Source of the DNA: Sphingobacterium detergens
GTDB lineage: Bacteria; Bacteroidota; Bacteroidia; Sphingobacteriales; Sphingobacteriaceae
Direction: 5' to 3'
NCBI RefSeq assembly: GCF_003610355.1
Contig: NZ_RAPY01000001.1
Coordinates: forward strand, 2,534,500-2,598,499
Length of the DNA stretch: 64,000 nt
Position 1 is the stretch's first letter. The number at the start of each line of letters is the position of its first letter. The position numbers and the translations under genes are program-made. The notes beneath the pieces were generated by a model, which made no database searches, was not told the DNA's origin, and saw only the letters and a program-made list of their open reading frames with translations. Of the stretch, positions 10,659 to 18,470 are shown in pieces.

Positions 10659-13600
10659 TTAGAATTGGACATTTAATCCGAAATTGTATACTTTTTGAAG
10701 TGGATATCTTAGACCATTACCCCCCATCTCTGGATCCCAGAGATCAAAGCTACTTTTGACAAATAGGTTACTGGCATTTAGATAAAATCTGATTGGTCCC
10801 ACACCCATTTTATCGAGCATTTTGCTCGAGAGGTTATAGCCCAACTCGACTGTTTTTAACCGTAAAAAAGAACCATTACGCATCCACCAGCTGGAAGGTT
10901 TGAGGTTATTTTGATTTAGATTCGGACTTAAACGAGGCCAAAACGCATAAATATTGCCATTCTCTTCGGACCAGTGATCATCAGCAATGGCTTGTAACAA
11001 ACCATGCTGATAGGCGCCATTCATAACAAAAGGACTAGTTTTATCGGGATCAATCCAGAAAGAAGACCGACCTGATCCCTGAAAGAATCCACTAAGATCA
11101 AAGTTCTTATAGCCTACAGACAACCCAACACCATAAATAATTTCAGGTACTGTCGGCAAGCCCAATGGCACATAGTCTAAGGAAGAGATAATACCATCCC
11201 CGTTAATATCCCTGTATTTGATGTCTCCCCCCATAACCTCACCGAAAGTCTGAACTGGAGAGTTTTTCACCTCTTCATTATCGACAAAAAGTCGTTCTGC
11301 AATAAGACCATAATATTGGCTAAGTGGATTACCGACTTTAGACAGATAAGCTAAACTGGATGGATAATTGGGTTCCTCATTGACAAGCAATTTGCTCGTG
11401 GCATAGGTAAATGTTCCCCTTGCCTGTACCCACATATCACCAAAAGTCTTATTGTAATCCACCGAAAGGTCAATACCCTTTCCTTCTGCCTCACCCACAT
11501 TAGCCTGTATGCCAGCAGATAATCCCATTGTCGTAGGAACATAAGCCCGATTCATCAAAATATTATTTCTGCGTGTTTTGTAAGCATCCAAAATAATATT
11601 GACACTGTTAAACAGGCTAAGATCCATTCCTAGATTGACCGTTGTTGCCTGTTCCCAGGTAATCGTCTCATTGGCATATCTCGAAATCGATACACCATCT
11701 TTGCTATAGGTATAGTTTGTACCAAAAGCTGATCCATGACCTCCATCCCTCAGATTCACTTTAGACAGATAAAAGAAGCGGTCATCTGTATTGCCGATCT
11801 GATCGTTACCGATCAAACCATAAGTTGCTCTAAATTTTAGTTTCGTTATAGTCTGTCTTAATGATCTAAAAAAATCTTCATTCGATGCATTCCAAGCTAC
11901 CCCGATTGAAGGAAAGAAGCCATAACGATGATTTTTCGCAAAACGTTCAGAGCCATTTAGTCCAAAATTTGCTTCAAGTAGATACCTGTTATCATAGCCA
12001 TACGTAAATCTCCCCGACAGCCCTTGATTGCGAAAAGGAAGCGAAGCCTGAAGATCAGCTGCATTGCCGGTAAGAAAACTCCGTAACTGGGTCACTAATA
12101 AAGCACCGACACTATGTTTTTCTGAAAAAACACGATTATAATTAACCGCTGCCTCCATATAAGAGACTGTGTTTGAAACTTTATCTCCTCTATTGTAATC
12201 CAGATACTCTGTTGCATTTTTCTCATTGAGCAATTCCAATGAATATTTATCACCTTTGGCATCTAGCGCATTTGCCCGATAATAGAAAGGATTGTACCTT
12301 CTGTTCAAATCAAAATAAGAATAGCGTTGTGTATAAGCCATGAGTCTTGCACTCAGTCCTTCTGTAAGGAATTTGAAATCCTGCTTAACTTCAAGTTGCA
12401 CATTTAATGTTGAAGTGTTGTACTGCTGAAATCCCGATACCATTTCTGCATACGGATTAAAATACAAAGCTTCTCCTCTTTCACTAATTTTAGCATTGCC
12501 AAATAAAGGATGTTGCGCATAGGCCATATCAGACGCAGGAAAAACAGCTGGAAATTTAACAGGATTTGCAGCTATTGCGCCCTGAAAGATATTTCCACCA
12601 CCACCAATTGGCCCTTGATAGTCATCAAAGCTTCCCGAAGTTCTTACGATTCCCTCGGTAGTAGGGGTCAGTTTAACATTGACATTTGACCGGATCTGAT
12701 AACTTTTCAGGTTAATATTATTATCGAATTTATTTCCATTATCAGACTTTAATACACCATTATCCACGTTATAGGTTCCCGCAATATAAAACTGTGCGTT
12801 TTTTCCGCCACCACTCATATTCATATTAAATCGCTGGTTGAGTGTGTAATCTTTGATCAACAAGCCGATCCAATCATTATTTGGATACAGTAAGGGGTTA
12901 TCTCCAGCAATTGTCCGATCAATCTTGTTTTGACTGTATGGCAGCTCTCCCAAGCGATCCCTGGTCAGCACAGCTTCATTCGCCAGCTTCATATAGGTGA
13001 TATTGTCCGCCAGTTTGAAATTTTGCGTATTGGAGGAAAGCGAATTCTCAACCCTCACATTGAATTTTGTTTTGCCTGAGATACCAGATTTCGTCGTCAC
13101 CAACACCACGCCATTAGCTCCCCTAGCCCCATAAAGCGATGATGCTGCTGCATCTTTTAAGACCGAGAATCCGGAAATATCATCGGGTTGCAATCGGGCT
13201 AACGCGTTAGAAGTGGATTCCATACCATCAATCAAAATCAATGGATCTACCTTCCCACTACCAAATGTTGTGATCCCGCGGATAAAAAACTGTGCGTTAT
13301 CAGCCCCGGGTTCACCACTCCGTTGAAAGGCAACGACCCCGGATAGCCTTCCTGCAAGCATCGTTGTCAGGTTGCTGGTCGGTCCTTTCAATTCTTTCGG
13401 ATTGATTGTTGTAATGGAACTGACCATACTCTCTTTTTTCTGATGGCCATAAGCGACGACGACCACCTCATCCAATTCGCTCTTATCCTCCGTTAATTGT
13501 ACATCTATCTGTTGAAGCCCCTCAATCGGAACTTCTTTTTTTGCATAACCAACGATAGAGAAAACAAGAATTCCCTTGGGGTTTGAGACTTTGAGACTAT

Positions 13601-14111
13601 AATTTCCATCGACGTCTGTTGTCGTTCCATTGCTTGTCCCTTTTTCTACGACAGAGACACCCTGTAGTTTTTTATCTCCTTCTCCCGAAACAACACCTTT
13701 GATCAGATTCTGATTGGCCCGGCTCTCCCTTTTTTTGGAGATAATAATCATTCTTTCCTCTATCGCATACTCTAGCCCTAAATTAGCTGTAACTTCCTTC
13801 AACGCCTCATCAAGTGTGGCGTTCTTAACCCGAAAATTTGTCTTTTTTAACGGGTTGATCAGATCTATATTATAGAACATGTCGTACCCCGATTGTTTCT
13901 TGATCTCTTTCAGCACAGATTCTACAGCTGTATTTTTCAGCTCGATATTGATACGTTGGCCATAGCCCTCCGCAAATGCCGAAATTGAAAATAAAAATGT
14001 AATTACAAATGTTAGCTTCATTATGATTAGATGCTTGCGAGTACATATTCCAGTCCCAAATAGGCGCTGTAATAAACAATACAAATGCTTGTATTGAACT
14101 TTTAAATTCAT
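10659..14111 (-). CDS. SusC/RagA TonB-dependent outer-membrane transporter with STN domain
   Basis: The 1150-residue protein contains, in order, an extended signal region (MKLTFVITFLFSISAFAEG, Met at residue 31), an STN domain (about 50-105, VLKEIKKQSGYDMFYNIDL), a carboxypeptidase-regulatory-like domain (118-205), a TonB-box region (DEVVVVAYG), a plug domain with LILIDGMES and the SusC block AAASSLYGARGANGVVLVTTK, and a long barrel ending in an aromatic strand. SusC imports glycans bound by SusD. The STN domain signals to FecR, which fits the sigma/anti-sigma pair just upstream. The N-terminus beginning at 14111 is long, and Met at 14021 would start directly at the hydrophobic signal. The leader is covered on the other strand by a predicted antisense RNA (14123-14194). 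Confidence 0.95.
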   Translation of the reverse strand: MNLKVQYKHLYCLLQRLFGTGICTRKHLIIMKLTFVITFLFSISAFAEGYGQRINIELKNTAVESVLKEIKKQSGYDMFYNIDLINPLKKTNFRVKNATLDEALKEVTANLGLEYAIEERMIIISKKRESRANQNLIKGVVSGEGDKKLQGVSVVEKGTSNGTTTDVDGNYSLKVSNPKGILVFSIVGYAKKEVPIEGLQQIDVQLTEDKSELDEVVVVAYGHQKKESMVSSITTINPKELKGPTSNLTTMLAGRLSGVVAFQRSGEPGADNAQFFIRGITTFGSGKVDPLILIDGMESTSNALARLQPDDISGFSVLKDAAASSLYGARGANGVVLVTTKSGISGKTKFNVRVENSLSSNTQNFKLADNITYMKLANEAVLTRDRLGELPYSQNKIDRTIAGDNPLLYPNNDWIGLLIKDYTLNQRFNMNMSGGGKNAQFYIAGTYNVDNGVLKSDNGNKFDNNINLKSYQIRSNVNVKLTPTTEGIVRTSGSFDDYQGPIGGGGNIFQGAIAANPVKFPAVFPASDMAYAQHPLFGNAKISERGEALYFNPYAEMVSGFQQYNTSTLNVQLEVKQDFKFLTEGLSARLMAYTQRYSYFDLNRRYNPFYYRANALDAKGDKYSLELLNEKNATEYLDYNRGDKVSNTVSYMEAAVNYNRVFSEKHSVGALLVTQLRSFLTGNAADLQASLPFRNQGLSGRFTYGYDNRYLLEANFGLNGSERFAKNHRYGFFPSIGVAWNASNEDFFRSLRQTITKLKFRATYGLIGNDQIGNTDDRFFYLSKVNLRDGGHGSAFGTNYTYSKDGVSISRYANETITWEQATTVNLGMDLSLFNSVNIILDAYKTRRNNILMNRAYVPTTMGLSAGIQANVGEAEGKGIDLSVDYNKTFGDMWVQARGTFTYATSKLLVNEEPNYPSSLAYLSKVGNPLSQYYGLIAERLFVDNEEVKNSPVQTFGEVMGGDIKYRDINGDGIISSLDYVPLGLPTVPEIIYGVGLSVGYKNFDLSGFFQGSGRSSFWIDPDKTSPFVMNGAYQHGLLQAIADDHWSEENGNIYAFWPRLSPNLNQNNLKPSSWWMRNGSFLRLKTVELGYNLSSKMLDKMGVGPIRFYLNASNLFVKSSFDLWDPEMGGNGLRYPLQKVYNFGLNVQF

Positions 14112-14118
14112 ACTTTTG
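14089..14118 (+). promoter_or_regulatory. Bacteroidota-type promoter antisense to the susC leader
   Basis: On the + strand TTG (14089-14091) is followed by exactly 19 nt and then TACTTTTG (14111-14118), a full match to the Bacteroidota primary-sigma consensus TTG-N17-19-TAnnTTTG. It points against susC and fecR and leads into the terminator at 14162-14194. The start of transcription is expected at about 14122-14126. Confidence 0.65.
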
Positions 14119-14122
14119 TGAT

Positions 14123-14194
14123 GTTAGGTTTTTAGAAAATTTTGTATTACCCTAATGTTCGCCGACGGTATGGCAGTACTGTCGGTTTTTTTTT
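14123..14194 (+). ncRNA. Putative ~70-nt antisense RNA to the susC leader (DonS-like arrangement)
   Basis: A consensus promoter upstream and a strong intrinsic terminator downstream define an RNA of about 70 nt on the + strand, wholly inside the gap between fecR (ends 14215, minus strand) and susC (starts 14111, minus strand). It would be complementary to about 12-83 nt before the susC start codon. Short cis-antisense RNAs in this position are known from ECF-sigma/anti-sigma PULs of Bacteroides fragilis (DonS of the don locus). I infer the same role here, namely repression of susC expression. No open reading frame is present in it. Confidence 0.55.
14162..14194 (+). terminator. Intrinsic terminator of the antisense RNA
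   Basis: CCGACGGTAT - GGCA - GTACTGTCGG forms a 10-bp stem (with two G-U pairs in RNA) and a 4-nt loop, followed by nine T on the + strand. On the minus strand no T run follows, so the element does not end fecR transcription. Its orientation is the main reason to look for a + strand RNA here. Confidence 0.8.
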
Positions 14195-14214
14195 GATTAA
14201 GTTTTTTTCCCCAT

Positions 14215-15390
14215 TTATTTTTCAAATTTTAGTGTAGTTCCCGTTCGGTTAATCTTGATATTTGCTGTCCGCGCAATAACACTCAGTGCTTTGTCCAGCT
14301 CATAATTTCTTGGTATAGTTCCGCTAAATGTAAGTGTAGGAAGGGTTTCAAGATCCACATCAATATTGTACCATCTGGCAAAATCCTTCATAATTTCCTT
14401 TAATGTTGCATTATCATAAACAAATACACCATTCTTCCAACCCAATACCTGCTCCTCGTTTTCAGTCTTATCCTGTTTTAAAGCTTTGGATTTTTTATCG
14501 AGGACAATCTGTTCACCCGGTTTTAGGATATACTCCTTTTGCGGAGATGATCCGATCAGATTTTGTACAGACACTTTACCATGAAACAACGTGGTTTTAG
14601 TCGTTTGTTCATTTTCATAATTGTTGACATTAAACTTGGTTCCGTATACCTTAATCCGTTGGTCGTGTGTTTTAACGATAAAAGGCTTCTGCTTATTGGT
14701 TTCTACATCAAAAAATCCTTCCCCCTGAAGTTCGACCTCCCGTTGACCTTCTGCATAGAAAAGTGGAAATTTAAGTTGGGAATCAGAATTTAGAACCACA
14801 GCACTACCATCGGTAAGGTAAATACGTGATTGTCGGCCTTTGGCTGTCCGGATTGTTTGATAAATGATCTGAGGCTTAAGATTAGGCAGACTATCTAGTA
14901 CCTTAACATGAATATCCCCCAGACTATCCTGTAGAATCACGGTTCCATTTTCCCGCAATAATTCAACATTGGAAGTACCATCCAGCTTTATCTCTTTTCC
15001 ATTACTTGTTATCAATGTACTTCGGTTGTCTGCTATTCCTATGCCACCCGATTCTTCGCCCTCACCTATGTACCATAATACCGAAATTGCACAGATTATT
15101 GAAGCTGCAGCGGCAATAGAAATCCATGCGAATAGTTTCTTATTGTTCTTTTTTCGGTTTTGATAAAAATACTCACGGTCGAAATATTCATCAAGCTGCT
15201 GAATAGCCATTCTAGCCTGATCATCTAACTCAATTTCCTCTTCAAGCTGCAAATCTTCCAAGATCAATTCCTTGAAAAGTTTTGCATACTCCTTTTGTCG
15301 CATGTAATGCATTAACAGATGGATCTCTTCATCCGTGCACTGTTTAGCAAGATATCTTCTATATAAGTTTATTAATTTGGTTTGTTCCAC
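14215..15390 (-). CDS. FecR family anti-sigma factor
   Basis: The 391-residue protein has the usual FecR layout: an N-terminal cytoplasmic part (1-85, with YLAKQCTDEEIHLLMHYM), one membrane segment (about 86-108, FAWISIAAAASIICAISVLW), a FecR domain (about 170-270: RTAKGRQSRIYLTDGSAVVLN, VELQGEGFFDVE, FIVKTHDQRIKVYGTKFNV) and a C-terminal DUF4974 domain (320-390, NATLKEIMKDFARWYNID). It would hold the ECF sigma factor encoded just upstream and release it when the STN domain of the SusC transporter signals substrate. It stands between the sigma and susC genes on the same strand. Confidence 0.93.
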   Translation of the reverse strand: MEQTKLINLYRRYLAKQCTDEEIHLLMHYMRQKEYAKLFKELILEDLQLEEEIELDDQARMAIQQLDEYFDREYFYQNRKKNNKKLFAWISIAAAASIICAISVLWYIGEGEESGGIGIADNRSTLITSNGKEIKLDGTSNVELLRENGTVILQDSLGDIHVKVLDSLPNLKPQIIYQTIRTAKGRQSRIYLTDGSAVVLNSDSQLKFPLFYAEGQREVELQGEGFFDVETNKQKPFIVKTHDQRIKVYGTKFNVNNYENEQTTKTTLFHGKVSVQNLIGSSPQKEYILKPGEQIVLDKKSKALKQDKTENEEQVLGWKNGVFVYDNATLKEIMKDFARWYNIDVDLETLPTLTFSGTIPRNYELDKALSVIARTANIKINRTGTTLKFEK

Positions 15391-15575
15391 AGTATAATTG
15401 GTCTTACTTTAACTCTATATACGTAAGCCAAAAAAATAACAACTATGCCAAATCAAAAAAAATTAAAATACTTACGAATATGTCCCAGGTCTTGCAGTCG
15501 CAGAGATGCCCAAGGGTTTTAATATATGACGATTTGTAGCAGGATGGTGCTGGAGCAGATGAGTAGTTTCAGTTT

Positions 15576-16175
15576 CTAGCTGAGAAATATAGGGTGGTAT
15601 TCTGCAAATAACATCATAAGAAAACAAGAGTAGTTCCAATTCCAATGCGATTTAATAATACCCGTAGCTTTAACAATATGATTATTGATTGTGGCTGTAG
15701 AAATATTCAAAAGTTTGGACACCTCATCATAGCTTCTACCTTCGAGCTTACAGAGTACATATACTTCCCGACATCGTTCGGGAATAATATCCAAGATATC
15801 ATTGAGGTATTTCTCCATTTCTTTATAAGAAACCTCCGCTTCAATATCATTTGCGCATTTTCCCTTCGATAGAATCATCAGCTGTTCACTCTTAACTTGA
15901 TCCGAAGCAATTTTTCGAAAATAATCGTAGACTGTGCTTTGTGCAATTGTATAGAGATAGGATTTAAAATTTTTTGAAACATCAATCTGCGCTCTATTCT
16001 GCCAGACCTTTACAAATACGTCCTGAGTGATATCCTGTGCAAACTCCACTGATCTTACCTGCTTTAATATCCGGCCGAAGATCTGTGCTCTATAGTTATA
16101 ATAGAGCTTTTCGAATGCCTTTTGATTCCCCTCAGCCAATTGTACGAGCAATATCGCGTTGTCCTCTAGACTCAT
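15576..16175 (-). CDS. RNA polymerase ECF sigma factor controlling the PUL
   Basis: From the Met at 16175 the protein has 199 residues (MSLEDNAILLVQLAEGNQKA). An in-frame ATG at 16223 adds 16 residues that do not look conserved. Region 2 is seen at FEKLYYNYRAQIFGRIL ... AQDITQDVFVKVWQNRAQ and region 4 at IPERCREVYVLCKLEGRSYDE followed by the helix-turn-helix ISTATINNHIVKAT. This is the ECF subgroup found with FecR and SusC in Bacteroidota PULs. A 185-bp gap separates it from fecR. It should direct transcription of susC and the downstream enzymes after release from FecR. Confidence 0.92.
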   Translation of the reverse strand: MSLEDNAILLVQLAEGNQKAFEKLYYNYRAQIFGRILKQVRSVEFAQDITQDVFVKVWQNRAQIDVSKNFKSYLYTIAQSTVYDYFRKIASDQVKSEQLMILSKGKCANDIEAEVSYKEMEKYLNDILDIIPERCREVYVLCKLEGRSYDEVSKLLNISTATINNHIVKATGIIKSHWNWNYSCFLMMLFAEYHPIFLS

Positions 16176-16683
16176 AATTCTATTTCTATCGAAGTTCAAT
16201 AATCCATGGTTTTTCAATTGCATTACGATGTGCGGGAAAATAATTCATACTTTCTGCACATGTGCTTTTCTAGGTACTTGACGAGTTGAAAAATAGCAGC
16301 AAAATTTCGTTAGGCCACCTGACAGTCGCCTGACAATTGATCTTTAAACAAAAGAAATAATATAAATTAAATCAGAGATGTATAAAACACGCAAAAACAT
16401 GTAAAATATTACGATAAACCAATGCATTTCTCTTTTTTAAAAGGAAGTGTCAAATCGGTACTTACATTACTAAATGAGTGAGCTACTTTTCTCCGACAAT
16501 AAACTATTTCACTTCAGGAGCAGTATCATGCAAGTAACTGAGCTAATGAACCTGTCGCGTAGAAATATCGAAGGTAAAAAGTTCAAAACTGGCACGAAAT
16601 TCGATATCATTTGACCAAACATAATTAATCAAATACTTAAAAAACAATAAAGTCATTTTTAGTCGTAAAGTAATCTAAAACCT
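16176..16683. other. Intergenic region upstream of the ECF sigma gene
   Basis: About 500 bp between the sigma gene (minus) and the small membrane protein gene at 16684 (plus). It must contain the sigma-factor promoter, but no full TTG/TAnnTTTG match was found. The only protein-like stretch is the 46-codon frame listed at 16474-16614. No long repeat or hairpin stands out. Confidence 0.6.
16474..16614 (+). CDS. Small open reading frame, 46 codons, uncertain
   Basis: ATG at 16474 opens a frame of 46 codons ending in TGA at 16612-16614. The translation starts MSELLFSDNKLFHF and ends IEGKKFKTGTKFDII. Its composition is mixed and protein-like (charged, few rare residues), and it is on the same strand as the gene at 16684. 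There is no recognisable family or signal peptide and no clear promoter. It could be a small real gene, a relic of a larger one, or chance. Confidence 0.25.
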   Translation: MSELLFSDNKLFHFRSSIMQVTELMNLSRRNIEGKKFKTGTKFDII

Positions 16684-17157
16684 ATGATCGTATCATTAAA
16701 TACTTATTTAATTATTATTGGGATATTTTGTCTTTTAATAGTTATCAAACCCTTATATACCCGATTTATCAAAAAAGAGGAAAGTAAAAATGATGCGATA
16801 TTGTTACTGCTTCTGCTAACTATTCCGATCAATTGGTTTACACCAACGATTCTGACAATTACAGACTGCAGTAATTACACAAAAGAGGTTGTGTTGTTCC
16901 CAACAACGAAAGATGGCTTTAAAATTAACTATGGAAGAGCGACCTATATCTTGAATAAATCGGATCGGAATTTAACATTTGAATACTACTATTACGGAGA
17001 TAATACACCAGCGAAGGGAGAGGAAAGTAAGGAAATTGGACCGAAACAAAATGCGAAAGTAAATGTTATTTCAATCGATTATATTCTTTCAGAACCAGCC
17101 GAGAGTGTATCTACAAAATCGAGCGGTGCAACAAAAACTGTATTGAGATGTAAATAA
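16684..17157 (+). CDS. Small membrane protein of unknown function
   Basis: The 157-residue protein has two hydrophobic N-terminal segments (about 5-24, LNTYLIIIGIFCLLIVIKPL, and 38-58, DAILLLLLLTIPINWFTP), separated by a basic/acidic stretch (FIKKEESK). A soluble domain rich in beta strands follows (about 62-150, with KINYGRATYILNKSDRNLTF and a YYYYG run). I do not recognise a family. It is monocistronic: the next gene is convergent. An imperfect hairpin at 17161-17193 directly follows its stop. Confidence 0.6.
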   Translation: MIVSLNTYLIIIGIFCLLIVIKPLYTRFIKKEESKNDAILLLLLLTIPINWFTPTILTITDCSNYTKEVVLFPTTKDGFKINYGRATYILNKSDRNLTFEYYYYGDNTPAKGEESKEIGPKQNAKVNVISIDYILSEPAESVSTKSSGATKTVLRCK

Positions 17158-17160
17158 ATA

Positions 17161-17193
17161 GGATATAGCACATTCGTTATTCCTGCTGTATCC
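17161..17193. terminator. Imperfect hairpin between convergent genes
   Basis: GGATATAGCA and TGCTGTATCC can pair over 10 bp (one G-U in RNA) around a 13-nt loop just after the stop at 17157. No clear T run follows, so it is only a possible terminator for the gene at 16684. Confidence 0.4.
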
Positions 17194-17316
17194 AGGCAAA
17201 TTTCCCCTTGTTTAAATAGATAACACCTCCACCACAAGATTCAACTTGGTGAATGAAAATATAAACGATTTCTTGCCATCATCTATATATTTTAAGAAAA
17301 AATGTTCCCAATTAGA

Positions 17317-18279
17317 TTAGTTATCACAATTCGCAATGAATATGGGATTCGGCAATATCTTTACGGCTGTCTGGGGTTCTGACGTTCCCTTAATCTGGTC
17401 AAACTTCATTAATATACCATCGTAATGGTAGTCTGTGCTTTTATAGTCCAGTTCTTTTGCAGGTATTGCCCGATTGAGATATAGATTTTTGCCGGCATCA
17501 TAGCTGTAAGCTGCCAACTCTATTTCCTGATCCATATCATCATGGGTATTGTACCCATTATTTACCAACTTGAAATCCGCATCAAAGGCTCTATCAAAAG
17601 ATTGGTCTAAAAATTTCAGTTCTTCGAGCATAGAAAATTCTTCTTCTTTAGTAGATTTGCGAATAGGCTCATCCGACTGATCACTGACTGCATATAACCC
17701 TTCTTTGCCTATTTTGAGAACAAAGTCATTGTGGTACAAGCTACTTTGCATATGCTGCACAATAAAATCATTAAAATCGTCACTGGCAAAATGATACATC
17801 AATTTTGGGATCTCAATACCACGATCATTGTCCTGGTTTTCTCGCTCCAATAAGGTAATCGTATCCATCTTTTCATTAAACAGATGAACACTGGGAAAGT
17901 CCTTACAATTCGCATCCTCATTAAAAAGTGGCTGCATCTTATCCGGGAACTTTCCGACCAAAATCGCACTACTCAGACGATCCCCCATGAAACAAACACG
18001 CATTCCACTTTTGATAGTCGGATTTTTCCGCGCATAGACATAAAATTGAGCGTCAGGATTTTTAGGCTGTAGATAAATAAGATCATTTTCGATCTTCCAG
18101 CTACCTTTTATTAATGTTCCGTAAGCTATTATCAAAAATGTCTTGTTTTTGTTTATAACAAAAGCAGCACCCGAAGATTTATATACCCCATCAATATGTT
18201 GTTCGCTTTGTTGTGCACAGACAAGATTAACGCATAATGTCAATAACAGCACAAGTAGTTTATTAAATTTCAATTGCAT
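17317..18279 (-). CDS. Secreted protein of unknown function, paralogue of the gene at 52585
   Basis: The 320-residue protein begins with a Sec signal peptide (MQLKFNKLLVLLLTLCVNLVCAQ). The N-terminal ~120 residues look like a lipocalin-like strand series (GVYKSSGAAFVINKNKTFLI, YGTLIKGSWKIENDLIYLQP, QFYVYARKNPT) and share a clear pattern with the protein at 52585-53634: YGT/YAT..GS, QF..YA..NPT, MQP.FN..ANC.DFP and FNDFI. The C-terminus also matches loosely (IFIANCDN versus LFFASCNK). Neither is a known family to me. It stands alone on the minus strand, convergent with 16684. It probably acts in the periplasm. Confidence 0.7.
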   Translation of the reverse strand: MQLKFNKLLVLLLTLCVNLVCAQQSEQHIDGVYKSSGAAFVINKNKTFLIIAYGTLIKGSWKIENDLIYLQPKNPDAQFYVYARKNPTIKSGMRVCFMGDRLSSAILVGKFPDKMQPLFNEDANCKDFPSVHLFNEKMDTITLLERENQDNDRGIEIPKLMYHFASDDFNDFIVQHMQSSLYHNDFVLKIGKEGLYAVSDQSDEPIRKSTKEEEFSMLEELKFLDQSFDRAFDADFKLVNNGYNTHDDMDQEIELAAYSYDAGKNLYLNRAIPAKELDYKSTDYHYDGILMKFDQIKGTSEPQTAVKILPNPIFIANCDN

Positions 18280-18470
18280 AGCTTCAATATTTAGTTAAAT
18301 ATCGTAAAAATGCCAAAAGATAAATTGGCTATTAAAAATTAAATGGTAGGAGAATAAATTTTTGAAGGCCATTCTCCAATATTTGATTCGCCCAATTTCC
18401 AGCGCATAAACCAAAATGGTCAATAAAGATCAGATGAAAACGATATACTAAACCATCATTATAATTTATA

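Noticed and set aside
10639..10672. susC/susD overlap
   Set aside because: It exists only if susD starts at 10672. The start at 10639 gives a proper lipoprotein signal and removes the overlap.
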